Part shown: one piece after another, positions 1 through 6,359 of the stretch | How positions within the stretch are numbered: position 1 is the stretch's first letter | Layout of the letters: each line of letters begins with the position of its first letter | Source of the DNA: RGIG4694 sp964501705 | Lineage (GTDB): Bacteria > Bacillota > Clostridia > Oscillospirales > Ruminococcaceae | NCBI GenBank assembly: GCA_964501705.1 | Contig: CAZCUQ010000094.1 | Location: 1 to 7,019 of the forward strand | Reading direction: 5' to 3' | Length of the DNA stretch: 7,019 nt | The notes under the pieces: generated by a model | Told to the model about the DNA's origin: nothing | What the model saw: only the letters and a program-made list of their open reading frames with translations | The model's database searches: none | Translations under genes and position numbers: made by a program

Positions 1-2101
1 TCGCGACATTCATTCTGTTCTGGTCGCGGTTTTTGCAGTTGGGGCATTCCCATACGAGCTTTCCGTTATTGTCGGAGACAATTTTTATTTCGCCGGAATA
101 TCCGCATACCTGACAAAAATCGCTCTTGGTGTTCAGCTCCGCGTACATGATATTGTCGTAGATGTACTGCATGACGGTAAGCACCGCATCGAGATTATTC
201 TGCATATTCGGAACCTCAACGTAACTTATCGCTCCGCCGGGAGAAAGCTTTTGGAACTGCGATTCAAACTTCAGCTTGTCGAACGCGTTTATTTCCTCGG
301 TAACATGAACGTGATAGCTGTTTGTAATATAATTTTTATCGGTGACGCCCTCGATGATTCCGAAGCGCTTCTGAAGACATTTCGCGAATTTATAGGTCGT
401 GGATTCAAGGGGAGTGCCGTAAAGACTGAAATCTATATTATACTCCGCTTTCCACTTCGCGCACGCGTCGTTGAGCATCTGCATCACTTCGAGCGCGAAT
501 GGAGTAGCCGACGGATCGGTGTGGGATTTTCCCGTCATATAGCGGGTACATTCGCAAAGTCCCGCGTAGCCGAGAGATATCGTGGAATATCCTCCGTAAA
601 GAAGCTTTGTGATAGGCTCGCCCTTTTTAAGTCTTGCGAGAGCGCCGTGCTGCCAGAGTATGGGAGCGGCGTCTGAAAGAGTGCCTTTCAGACGGTTGTG
701 ACGGCAAAGAAGCGCGCGCTTGCAAAGGTCGAGACGTTCCTCCATGATACTGCGGAATTTTTCAATGTCTCTTCCCGAAGAGCAGGCAACATCCACAAGA
801 TTCAGAGTAACGACGCCCTGATTGAATCTTCCGTAATATTTCGGCTTGTTGTTTTCATCGACGTAAGGAGTGAGGAAGCTGCGGCAGCCCATGCAGGTAT
901 AGCAGTGTCCCTCTCCGTTTTTATCCTTTTTAAGGTCAAACATTACCTTTTCGGAGATATAGTCGGGAACCATTCTCTTTGCGGTACATTCCGCGGCAAG
1001 CCTTGTGAGATACCAGTATTTGGTGCCTTCTCTTATGTTGTCCTCTTCGAGAACATAGATGAGCTTCGGGAACGCGGGAGTTATCCATACGCCCTTTTCG
1101 TTCTTTACGCCTTCTATTCTTTGTTTAAGGACTTCTTCTATTATAGCGGCGAGATCATCTCTTGTCTGACCTTCGGGAACCTCGTCAAGGTACATGAACA
1201 TAGTGACAAAGGGAGCCTGTCCGTTAGTGGTCATAAGAGTGATGACCTGATACTGTATAGTCTGCACGCCCCTGTTGATTTCTTCCTTTACGCGCATTTC
1301 GGCGACCTTGTTTATCATATCGCCGGTAGCGCTTATTCCCGCGGCAGTGAATTCCTCTCTTACCTCCGCGCGGAATTTCTCGCGGCTTATCTGAACGAAA
1401 GGCGCGATATGCGAAAGCGATATGCTCTGTCCGCCGTACTGAGACGAAGCTACCTGAGCTATTATCTGAGTGGCGATATTGCAGGCGGTGGAGAAGCTGT
1501 GAGGCTTGTCGAGCATGGTCTCGCTTATGACGGTGCCGTTCTGGAGCATATCCTCAAGATTAACGAGACAGCAGTTGTGCATATGCTGGGCAAAATAATC
1601 CGAGTCGTGGAAATGGATTATTCCCTGTTCGTGAGCCTCGACGATATCGTGGGGAAGAAGAAGTCTTTTGGTGATATCCTTGCTTACCTCTCCCGCCATA
1701 TAGTCGCGCTGAACGCTGTTGACGGTGGGGTTTTTATTGGAGTTTTCCTGTTTTATTTCCTCGTTGTTACATTCGAGGAGGGACAGCACCTGCTCGTCGG
1801 TGGAGTTGGATTTGCGTACGAGCGCTCTTTGATAGCGGTAGGTGATATAGTTTTTTGCAACGGGGTAAGCATCGTTTGCCATTATCTGCATTTCGACCAT
1901 ATCCTGTATTTCCTCGACTCCGGGAGAGCGATCCATACTGCCGCATATTCTCGATACGTTATCGGTTATGAGTTCTATTTGTTCTTCGCTGAGACGGTCG
2001 CATTCCTTAACGCTTTTGTTTGCCTTAGCCACGGCGTTCCTTATTTTTTCTCTTTTAAATTCTTCTTCGGCTCCGTTTCTTTTGATGATCTTCATGCACA
2101 T
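1..2101 (-). CDS. nrdD: Anaerobic (class III) ribonucleoside-triphosphate reductase, 3' end off the window
   Basis: Reduces ribonucleoside triphosphates to dNTPs in the cytoplasm under anoxia, using a glycyl radical installed by the radical-SAM activase NrdG. About 700 residues are readable without interruption. An N-terminal ATP-cone (about residues 4-95, beginning KIIKRNG) would give allosteric control. The NRDD barrel follows, with HNCCLVNL (Cys177/178) and MGCRSFL (Cys406). By family knowledge these two places hold the active-site cysteines, the MGCR one carrying the thiyl radical. Cys400 and Cys403 lie just before it (HCYTCMGC). Near the C-terminus two CxxC pairs (Cys663/666, Cys686/689) form the usual zinc site. 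The visible part ends at RDQNRMNVA, so the expected RxCGY glycyl-radical motif and any nrdG lie off the left edge. Two in-frame ATGs exist (2101 and 2095). I chose 2101 because the AAAGGG at 2111-2116 is 9 nt away; the 2095 start would give the family-like MKIIKRNG. Plus-strand reading frames here are shadows. Confidence 0.96.
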   Translation of the reverse strand, partial: MCMKIIKRNGAEEEFKREKIRNAVAKANKSVKECDRLSEEQIELITDNVSRICGSMDRSPGVEEIQDMVEMQIMANDAYPVAKNYITYRYQRALVRKSNSTDEQVLSLLECNNEEIKQENSNKNPTVNSVQRDYMAGEVSKDITKRLLLPHDIVEAHEQGIIHFHDSDYFAQHMHNCCLVNLEDMLQNGTVISETMLDKPHSFSTACNIATQIIAQVASSQYGGQSISLSHIAPFVQISREKFRAEVREEFTAAGISATGDMINKVAEMRVKEEINRGVQTIQYQVITLMTTNGQAPFVTMFMYLDEVPEGQTRDDLAAIIEEVLKQRIEGVKNEKGVWITPAFPKLIYVLEEDNIREGTKYWYLTRLAAECTAKRMVPDYISEKVMFDLKKDKNGEGHCYTCMGCRSFLTPYVDENNKPKYYGRFNQGVVTLNLVDVACSSGRDIEKFRSIMEERLDLCKRALLCRHNRLKGTLSDAAPILWQHGALARLKKGEPITKLLYGGYSTISLGYAGLCECTRYMTGKSHTDPSATPFALEVMQMLNDACAKWKAEYNIDFSLYGTPLESTTYKFAKCLQKRFGIIEGVTDKNYITNSYHVHVTEEINAFDKLKFESQFQKLSPGGAISYVEVPNMQNNLDAVLTVMQYIYDNIMYAELNTKSDFCQVCGYSGEIKIVSDNNGKLVWECPNCKNRDQNRMNVA

Positions 2102-2355
2102 AAAAATCTACCCTTTCCTTTTTGATAAAAAATAAAGATTAAAAAATATGTGAAAAATGAAATATCCGATTTATCGGTTATATGTTTTGCCGCATAAAAA
2201 TATCCTCTGCCGCAAAGTCTGTAACAAAATAAGCGGATATGCTTTCCGTTACAGAGGCAGCGCATAAAGCGCATGAGAAAGCAAAGCCAAAATTTTTTGC
2301 GGGCGGACATCACAGGTTTTATGCAGAGAATAAGAAGTATTCATTTATCAGCTAT
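2102..2355 (-). promoter_or_regulatory. Long, possibly structured 5' leader of nrdD
   Basis: If transcription starts near 2355, as the promoter at 2363-2390 predicts, nrdD has an untranslated leader of about 250 nt. The leader holds several inverted repeats. Segment 2248-2254 pairs with 2219-2225 (7 bp, CTGTAAC/GTTACAG). Segment 2252-2257 pairs with 2204-2209 (6 bp, CCTCTG/CAGAGG). These two pairings share bases 2252-2254 and so exclude each other. A small CCGA/TCGG hairpin lies at 2166-2177. I recognise no known riboswitch class. A 73-codon open frame on the same strand (2092-2313) has no ribosome binding site and no recognisable domain, and I do not call it a gene. An unrecognised internal promoter would shorten the leader. 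Confidence 0.4.
2111..2120 (-). promoter_or_regulatory. Ribosome binding site of nrdD
   Basis: On the minus strand AAGGAAAGGG precedes the start. Its AAAGGG part ends 9 nt before the ATG at 2101 and 15 nt before the alternative ATG at 2095, which favours the upstream start. Confidence 0.7.
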
Positions 2356-2369
2356 ACTATATATTGTAT
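2354..2369. promoter_or_regulatory. NrdR box 1, overlapping the nrdD -10
   Basis: ATACTATATATTGTAT matches the known NrdR consensus (acaCwATATATwGtgt) at 14 of 16 positions, with the 10-base core CTATATATTG fully matching. NrdR is the ATP-cone and zinc-finger repressor that senses nucleotide pools and controls ribonucleotide reductase genes. The site covers the -10 hexamer of nrdD. The nrdR gene itself is not in the window. Confidence 0.8.
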
Positions 2370-2390
2370 CATATATTCAAAATAAGTCAA
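2363..2390 (-). promoter_or_regulatory. Sigma-A type promoter of nrdD
   Basis: On the minus strand a -35 of TTGACT (2385-2390) and a -10 of TACAAT (2363-2368) are separated by 16 bp. A TG one base before the -10 makes it an extended -10. Predicted transcription start is near 2355. Both core elements overlap the NrdR-box-like sequences, the arrangement expected for repression by occlusion. Confidence 0.75.
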
Positions 2391-2400
2391 TATGTTGTGA
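2385..2400. promoter_or_regulatory. NrdR box 2, overlapping the nrdD -35
   Basis: AGTCAATATGTTGTGA matches the NrdR consensus at 12 of 16 positions, and 9 of 10 in the core. It begins exactly 31 bp from box 1, about three helical turns, the spacing typical of paired NrdR boxes. It covers the -35 hexamer. Confidence 0.72.
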
Positions 2401-2562
2401 TGGTTACAAATATAATTTGGATATTTAAACAAAAATAAAATGGTAAAATTATAATTTTTGTTGATTTTTTCCATTGACTAAAAAAAGCAATACAGGTTTT
2501 AATTTTTGTTAATAATGCACAAAGCGTGTGATTTTTCGTCATTGCCGAGACAGAAAAAAGTT
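2401..2562. other. AT-rich spacer with no gene
   Basis: Very AT-rich non-coding DNA upstream of the nrdD promoter. An 11-base repeat TAATTTTTGTT occurs twice. I see no credible coding frame, RNA gene or confident promoter. Confidence 0.6.
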
Positions 2563-2563
2563 T

Positions 2564-2603
2564 GTAAAAAAACTCGCTTCAATAAGAAGCGGGAATTTTT
2601 TAC
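2564..2603. terminator. Bidirectional intrinsic terminator
   Basis: Stem CTCGCTTC (2573-2580) pairs with GAAGCGGG (2586-2593) around an AATAA loop. It is flanked by an A-run on the left and a T-run on the right (2596-2601), so it can act on both strands. On the minus strand it ends the DUF3592-like gene about 80 nt after its stop and separates it from nrdD. Confidence 0.8.
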
Positions 2604-2682
2604 AGAAACATTACAATTTATAAACAAATTAAAAAATTACATTAGCGATCATTATTCATCATAAAAAATATTCACCGCAGAG

Positions 2683-3558
2683 TTACCGCTCCGAGACGGA
2701 CGAGACCGCATATGCATAATTTTCGTCTGCGTTCAGATTTCCCGCGATAAGTCCCGAAAGGAAACAGATAACAAATCCCACAGCAATTACGCAAACAGGG
2801 ATATACATAACGGAAAAGGATCTGCTCTTATTGTCGGGAGCAGCGGGAAGGTCTGTTTCCGCGTCGGCAGCGGGAGATTCTTCGGGAGAAAGGAGAATAT
2901 CGGGGACGGAATCCGCTTCCGCTTCCGATTCGGTTTCGGTTTCAAGTTCGGGTTCGTTATCGGATTCGGAGCTATGGTCCGAAAAGTCGATATCGTTGCT
3001 TTCATCTGTTTCTGTTTCTTTCGGTGCGTCGGAGGTTTCTGTTTTTTCGGCGGATTTTTTAATTTTTTTGGCTTTTTTTTCGGAGGACGGCTTTTTCATC
3101 ATACGGGACAAAAAAAGGCAAAGAGCAACTAACAGTACATTAACAGCCAGAGAGATTCCGACTCCCGCCGTAAAAACGCCGGTCGGAACGGCAAATTCAA
3201 ATTTTCCGGGATCGTCAGGGTCATAATAACCCTTCAGTTTATCTCCGTTTTTTGCGGATCCGAAGTACGGGATAGTGGTGTCAAGCCATTTTTCGGCGTT
3301 ATCTGCATAAAATTTGCCTCTTGTAATATATGTGACTTTGCCCGGATACGAGATCTTTTCATTATCCTTGACATCGCTTTCTTTTCTGGCGATCGTTGAT
3401 ACGAGCAGTTCCGATTCCGTCCAGCCGTCCTCAAGAGCTGCGTTGATCCCGGAATAAGAGGAAAGATTCATCTGAAAATAAAAAACGCCTATATTTGCGG
3501 CAACGCCTGCAAGGCATACCGCGGCGCAGATGATTATGTATATTTTTTTGACATTCAT
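2683..3558 (-). CDS. DUF3592-like membrane protein with long charged linker
   Basis: 291 residues, function unknown. Hydrophobic segments lie at about 6-28, 126-150 and 250-273. Between the first two is a domain of about 95 residues containing GKVTY and ending in the YYDPDDP motif (residues 111-117). That motif resembles the beta-rich domain of DUF3592 membrane proteins, which carry a V-x-Y-DP-x-xP motif before the second helix. After helix 2 comes a basic stretch (155-172, lysine-rich) and then about 70 residues rich in Glu, Asp, Ser and Thr, probably disordered. The third helix and a short tail follow. Start choice: the frame extends to an ATG at 3633, but AAGGAG (3568-3573) lies 9 nt before the ATG at 3558, and that product begins MNVKK directly before helix 1. 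The gene stands alone between its own promoter and terminator. The DUF3592 assignment is by eye and only moderately sure; that it encodes a real membrane protein is more certain. Confidence 0.8.
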   Translation of the reverse strand: MNVKKIYIIICAAVCLAGVAANIGVFYFQMNLSSYSGINAALEDGWTESELLVSTIARKESDVKDNEKISYPGKVTYITRGKFYADNAEKWLDTTIPYFGSAKNGDKLKGYYDPDDPGKFEFAVPTGVFTAGVGISLAVNVLLVALCLFLSRMMKKPSSEKKAKKIKKSAEKTETSDAPKETETDESNDIDFSDHSSESDNEPELETETESEAEADSVPDILLSPEESPAADAETDLPAAPDNKSRSFSVMYIPVCVIAVGFVICFLSGLIAGNLNADENYAYAVSSVSER

Positions 3559-3567
3559 TGATATTTG

Positions 3568-3573
3568 CTCCTT
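3568..3573 (-). promoter_or_regulatory. Ribosome binding site deciding the start at 3558
   Basis: AAGGAG on the minus strand, 9 nt before the ATG at 3558. No comparable site precedes the upstream in-frame ATG at 3633, which lies only about 11 nt inside the predicted transcript. Confidence 0.85.
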
Positions 3574-3650
3574 AAAACTTTGCTTTGTTTCGCGGGCGGA
3601 GGAAATCGGCAGGTCTGCGCTGCGAAAAGACATTATACATTACCCTGCAT

Positions 3651-3679
3651 ATTATACCGCACTTTCGATATTTTGTCAA
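3651..3679 (-). promoter_or_regulatory. Consensus sigma-A promoter of the DUF3592-like gene
   Basis: On the minus strand a perfect TTGACA (3674-3679) and a perfect TATAAT (3651-3656) are 17 bp apart. Predicted transcription start is near 3644, giving a leader of about 85 nt. It is divergent from the MATE-kinase promoter, with about 100 bp between the two -35 elements. Confidence 0.88.
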
Positions 3680-3743
3680 TACGCGGAATAAAAATTGTAA
3701 CCGATACTTTCATTATCCTTGAATAAAACGCCGAAAAAAACAG

Positions 3744-3776
3744 GGAAAAAAATTTCAAATTTTATTATTTTTTTCC
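3744..3776. repeat. Perfect 10-bp inverted repeat in the divergent promoter region
   Basis: GGAAAAAAAT (3744-3753) and ATTTTTTTCC (3767-3776) form perfect arms around a 13-bp centre. The right arm ends one base before the plus-strand -35. It could be an operator or an A-tract UP element; the sequence does not decide. Confidence 0.5.
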
Positions 3777-3777
3777 T

Positions 3778-3806
3778 TTGATTTTTCAAAAGGTTCATGC
3801 TATAAT
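3778..3806 (+). promoter_or_regulatory. Sigma-A promoter of the MATE-kinase gene
   Basis: TTGATT (3778-3783), 17 bp, then TATAAT (3801-3806), preceded by TGC, which makes an extended -10. Predicted start is near 3813, giving a leader of about 120 nt before the ATG at 3934. Confidence 0.85.
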
Positions 3807-3812
3807 ATTTAA

Positions 3813-3927
3813 GTCGAACAGCGAAACAGCGTAGAATCTCGGCAGGATTCCGCGCTGTTTCTTTCTGTTTGCCGAAGTTTTCAGGCAGCTTTTCTCGGAT
3901 AAAGACTCCGAAAATATCTTTAGGAGG
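3813..3927 (+). promoter_or_regulatory. Candidate cis-regulatory leader RNA with two pseudoknot-capable hairpins
   Basis: Hairpin 1: GAAACAGCG (3823-3831) pairs with CGCTGTTTC (3853-3861), with an inner stem GAATC/GATTC (3834-3838, 3846-3850). Its 7-nt loop holds TCGGCA (3839-3844), complementary to TGCCGA at 3870-3875. A pyrimidine-rich run, TTTCTTTCTGTTT, follows, so this hairpin could also attenuate transcription. Hairpin 2: TCGGA (3895-3899) pairs with TCCGA (3907-3911). Its loop TAAAGA (3900-3905) is complementary to TCTTTA (3917-3922), which runs into the Shine-Dalgarno AGGAGG (3922-3927). CTCC (3906-3909), which overlaps stem 2, could instead pair with GGAG of the Shine-Dalgarno. The pairings are visible in the sequence. 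Regulation of transport by a ligand is inference, and I recognise no known riboswitch family. Confidence 0.5.
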
Positions 3928-3933
3928 ATTTAT

Positions 3934-5904
3934 ATGGAAAATGTAAATCAAAGCAATTATCTCGGAAAGGAGAAGATTTCCAAACTGCTTTGTAAGTTTG
4001 CGATACCTTGTATACTGTCGTTAATAATATCTTGTCTGTATAATATCGTAGACCAGATATTTGTCGGAAATATGATAGGCACGGCGGGCAACGCGGCAAC
4101 GGGAATTATCTTTCCAATAACTGTTATAGGATGGGGCGCGTCTTTATTTTTCGGCGACGGTGCCGCGGCGTATTTAAGTGTGTCGCTCGGAAAAAAAGAA
4201 ACGCAGAAGATCCACACAAGCGTCGGCAATGCCGTTCTTATGGCTTTTCTGTCCGGAGTTGTCATTATTGCCGCAGCATATATCGGCGGCGACGGGCTTT
4301 TGCAGCTTCTCGGCGCCAAGGATGAGGAAACGCTTGCTCTCGCTTCCGAGTACGGTGTAATTATTTACGCTATGATGCCCTTTGCGCTTGTTCAGAACTG
4401 CCTGGCATCCATCATTCGTGCGGACGGAAATCCAAAAGCGGCAATGGGCGCTATGTTTACGGGAGCGATCATCAATATTATCGGCGACCCGATCCTTATT
4501 TCCTTTATGGGAATTTCAGGAGCCGCTGCCGCAACTGTATCGGGACAGTTTGTAAGCTTTCTGATCTGTGCGGTTTATCTGTTCCGTTCCAAAAACTTTA
4601 AGATATCCGCGAAAAGCTTTATTCCCGACGGAAAGCTTTTGGGTCAGATCATGGCTCTCGGAACATCAAGCTTTTTAACGCAGCTTTCAATTGTTGTCAT
4701 TACCGTCATCAATAACATTCTGCTTGTTGAGTACGGCGCACATTCTCCTTACGGTCAGGTTATTCCGCTGTCGGCATTTGTGGTGATTATGAAGCTGTTC
4801 CAGATCATTCTGAATGTTGCCATCGGTATTGCGGCGGGCGCACAGCCCATTGTCGGATATAACTATGGTGCCAAGCTGTATACAAGAGTAAGAGAGCTTC
4901 TGAAACAGATCCTGAAGTACACGGCTTTGGTTTGCGTTGCGGCAACCGTGTTAATTGAGGTCTTTCCTCAGATGTTCATCAAAATGTTCGGTTCTGACGG
5001 TGAGCTTTATCTTGAATTTGCGACAGGATGTCTGCGTATTTATCTGTCGCTCATACTTTTCACCTGCCTGCAAAAGGTATGCGCTATTTTCTTGCAGTCC
5101 ATCGGCAAAGCGCATCTTGCGGCGCCGCTTTCCATGCTTCGTGATGTATTTCTGATCGCCGCGTCTTTGATCGTTCCGTTGAAATTCGGCGTAACGGGTA
5201 TTTTCTGGGCGGCTCCCATTGCGGATATTCTGGCGTTTATACCCACAGTTTTTATTATGGCTAAGGTATGGAAATCGCTGAAAAATGAGGATGCCGAAAC
5301 AGCTTCTTCGGAAACTGAGCAGATCATTAAAGCTTCAAAATCCGGTATTATTATTACGATTGCCCGTGAACACGGTTCTTCGGGCAAGCAGATCGGCAAA
5401 CTGGTTGCCGAAAAACTGGGCATTCCTTTCTACTACAAGGAAATGACCGCGCTTGCCGCACAGGAAAGCGGATTAAATAAAGAATTCATTTCCGATATCA
5501 ATATAAACTCGCCCGACATGATGCGCAGCCTGTATTTAAGCACCGATGTTATTCGGCAGGCGGTTGCCGCACAGGATAAGGTTATCCGAAAAATCGCGGA
5601 AAACGGAAGCTGCGTCATTGTAGGCAGAGCAGCGGATTATGTTCTGCGCGACCTTAAAGATGTTGTCCGTATTTTTATTTATGCCCCCGAAGAATACAAG
5701 ATAAGGAGAGTTATGGAGGTCTACGGAGATACAGAGGAAGAAGCCAAAAAGAATGTACGCCGTTCCGACAGTGCAAGAGCCGCTTATTATAACAGCATAT
5801 CGGGCATGAATTGGGGGTCGGCTCATAATTATGATCTTCTCGTTGATAGCTCTGTTGGCATTGAAAAGTGTGTTGAGTGCATTTGTCGTTTTGCCGGAAC
5901 ATAA
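3934..5904 (+). CDS. MATE-family efflux transporter fused to a cytidylate-kinase-like domain
   Basis: 656 residues in one uninterrupted frame. Residues 1-450 form a complete MATE transporter, a membrane protein of 12 helices that exports drugs or metabolites in exchange for Na+ or H+. Typical parts include the N-terminal FAIPCILSLIISCLYNIVDQIFVG, split here as FAIPCILSLIIS and NIVDQIFVG, an RADGNPKAAM loop and, in the second half, GAQPIVGYNYGAK. Residues about 450-470 are a polar linker. Residues 471-656 match the cytidylate-kinase-like P-loop family (Cytidylate_kin2): IAREHGSSGKQIGK (476-489, P-loop Lys485), VGRAADYVLRD, and RRSDSARAAYY (609-619) followed by the W627 and YDLLVDSS (633-640) region. 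At 186 residues the kinase part looks complete. The MATE C-terminus is normally cytoplasmic, so the domain would have access to nucleotides. AGGAGG at 3922-3927 is 6 nt before the ATG. The substrates of both halves are unknown, and the kinase may be regulatory rather than a housekeeping CMP kinase. Confidence 0.93.
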   Translation: MENVNQSNYLGKEKISKLLCKFAIPCILSLIISCLYNIVDQIFVGNMIGTAGNAATGIIFPITVIGWGASLFFGDGAAAYLSVSLGKKETQKIHTSVGNAVLMAFLSGVVIIAAAYIGGDGLLQLLGAKDEETLALASEYGVIIYAMMPFALVQNCLASIIRADGNPKAAMGAMFTGAIINIIGDPILISFMGISGAAAATVSGQFVSFLICAVYLFRSKNFKISAKSFIPDGKLLGQIMALGTSSFLTQLSIVVITVINNILLVEYGAHSPYGQVIPLSAFVVIMKLFQIILNVAIGIAAGAQPIVGYNYGAKLYTRVRELLKQILKYTALVCVAATVLIEVFPQMFIKMFGSDGELYLEFATGCLRIYLSLILFTCLQKVCAIFLQSIGKAHLAAPLSMLRDVFLIAASLIVPLKFGVTGIFWAAPIADILAFIPTVFIMAKVWKSLKNEDAETASSETEQIIKASKSGIIITIAREHGSSGKQIGKLVAEKLGIPFYYKEMTALAAQESGLNKEFISDININSPDMMRSLYLSTDVIRQAVAAQDKVIRKIAENGSCVIVGRAADYVLRDLKDVVRIFIYAPEEYKIRRVMEVYGDTEEEAKKNVRRSDSARAAYYNSISGMNWGSAHNYDLLVDSSVGIEKCVECICRFAGT

Positions 5905-6065
5905 GAACTTGTGCTCATAGGATATTGCACGTGCCTTTTCGGCAAATTTTGCCGTTGACTGCGTCAAAAATCCTTGCAATACGACATATTCCTGCGGATT
6001 TTTTCCTTGTCATCGACAAAATTACGCTCGAAAATCCCCGCGTAAATCATATGAACACAAGTTCT
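5904..6065. mobile_element. MITE-like 162-bp element with terminal inverted repeats
   Basis: The ends (5904-5923 and 6046-6065) are inverted copies matching at 18 of 20 positions, starting AGAACTTGTG. The interior is full of smaller inverted repeats: TATTGCA/TGCAATA (5923-5929, 5975-5981), CGGCAAA/TTTGCCG (5940-5954), AAAAATCC/GGATTTTT (5966-5973, 5996-6003) and TTACGC/GCGTAA (6022-6027, 6040-6045). It contains no transposase. Its first base is the last base of the upstream TAA stop, and it separates that gene from its terminator. No clear target-site duplication is visible. It could be a non-autonomous transposon or a dispersed structured intergenic repeat; a copy number above one is needed to settle mobility. 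Confidence 0.55.
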
Positions 6066-6075
6066 GAAAAACGTT

Positions 6076-6119
6076 ATATCCCAAAGGCATGGAAAAGCTG
6101 TGCCTTTGGGATATTTTTT
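6076..6119 (+). terminator. Strong intrinsic terminator after the MATE-kinase gene
   Basis: A perfect 14-bp stem, ATATCCCAAAGGCA (6076-6089) with TGCCTTTGGGATAT (6101-6114), has an 11-nt loop and is followed by a T-run. It ends plus-strand transcription about 170 nt after the stop codon, beyond the inverted-repeat element, so that element would be part of the 3' untranslated region. The other strand has only a weak T-run. Confidence 0.92.
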
Positions 6120-6359
6120 GTTTGATGCTGTTCTTTTGAATTTTCCCGTTTCGATTCAGACCGGTTTTATTTACTCCGCCTCATACCGGAATCACACAAA
6201 AAGCCGGTAAAAAGCGGACGCCTTCTCAATAAATCCGTTCGATTCCTCAAGTTCCCGATTTTGTACACAATCTTTTTGTTTTTATTATATTTCCTTTACT
6301 TGATTGCGTCGGGTTATTATACAGCTTTCCGCTGTACGAATATCACTGCAGTCGGACTC
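6120..6359. other. Intergenic spacer between convergent genes, no gene seen
   Basis: No credible coding frame, tRNA or promoter. A 6-bp hairpin TACAGC/GCTGTA lies near 6320-6336 in the 3' flank of the trpB2-like gene but has no T-run on either strand, so it is not a convincing terminator. A loose TACCGG/CCGGTA pairing lies near 6184-6209. Confidence 0.55.

Noticed and set aside
251..2125. Long plus-strand open frames of 141 and 475 codons (251-676 and 698-2125).
   Set aside because: They are antisense to nrdD, which reads through continuously on the minus strand with clear family motifs; the plus-strand products resemble nothing known.
2092..2313. A 73-codon minus-strand frame ahead of and overlapping the nrdD start.
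   Set aside because: No ribosome binding site, odd composition rich in Cys, Phe and Arg, and it lies in the predicted leader. It could be a leader peptide but nothing supports it.
2831..3226. A plus-strand frame of 131 codons rich in Ser and Ala.
   Set aside because: Its composition is the antisense image of the Glu/Ser-rich linker of the DUF3592-like gene.
3559..3633. A 25-residue N-terminal extension of the DUF3592-like protein starting at 3633.
   Set aside because: No ribosome binding site, and it starts about 11 nt from the predicted transcription start, whereas AAGGAG is well placed for the ATG at 3558.
3813..3927. Assignment of the MATE-kinase leader to guanidine, preQ1 or fluoride riboswitch classes.
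   Set aside because: I checked for their conserved bases as I remember them and found no match; only generic pseudoknot-like pairings are present.
5536..5979. A minus-strand frame of 147 codons spanning the end of the kinase domain and the inverted-repeat element.
   Set aside because: Most of it is antisense to the kinase domain and its start is inside the non-coding repeat; no domain is recognisable.
5877..6125. A plus-strand frame of 82 codons after the fusion gene.
   Set aside because: It overlaps the gene's end, reads through the inverted-repeat element and into the terminator hairpin, and has no ribosome binding site.
6320..6336. Hairpin TACAGC/GCTGTA as a terminator for the trpB2-like gene.
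   Set aside because: Only six base pairs and no following T-run on the minus strand.
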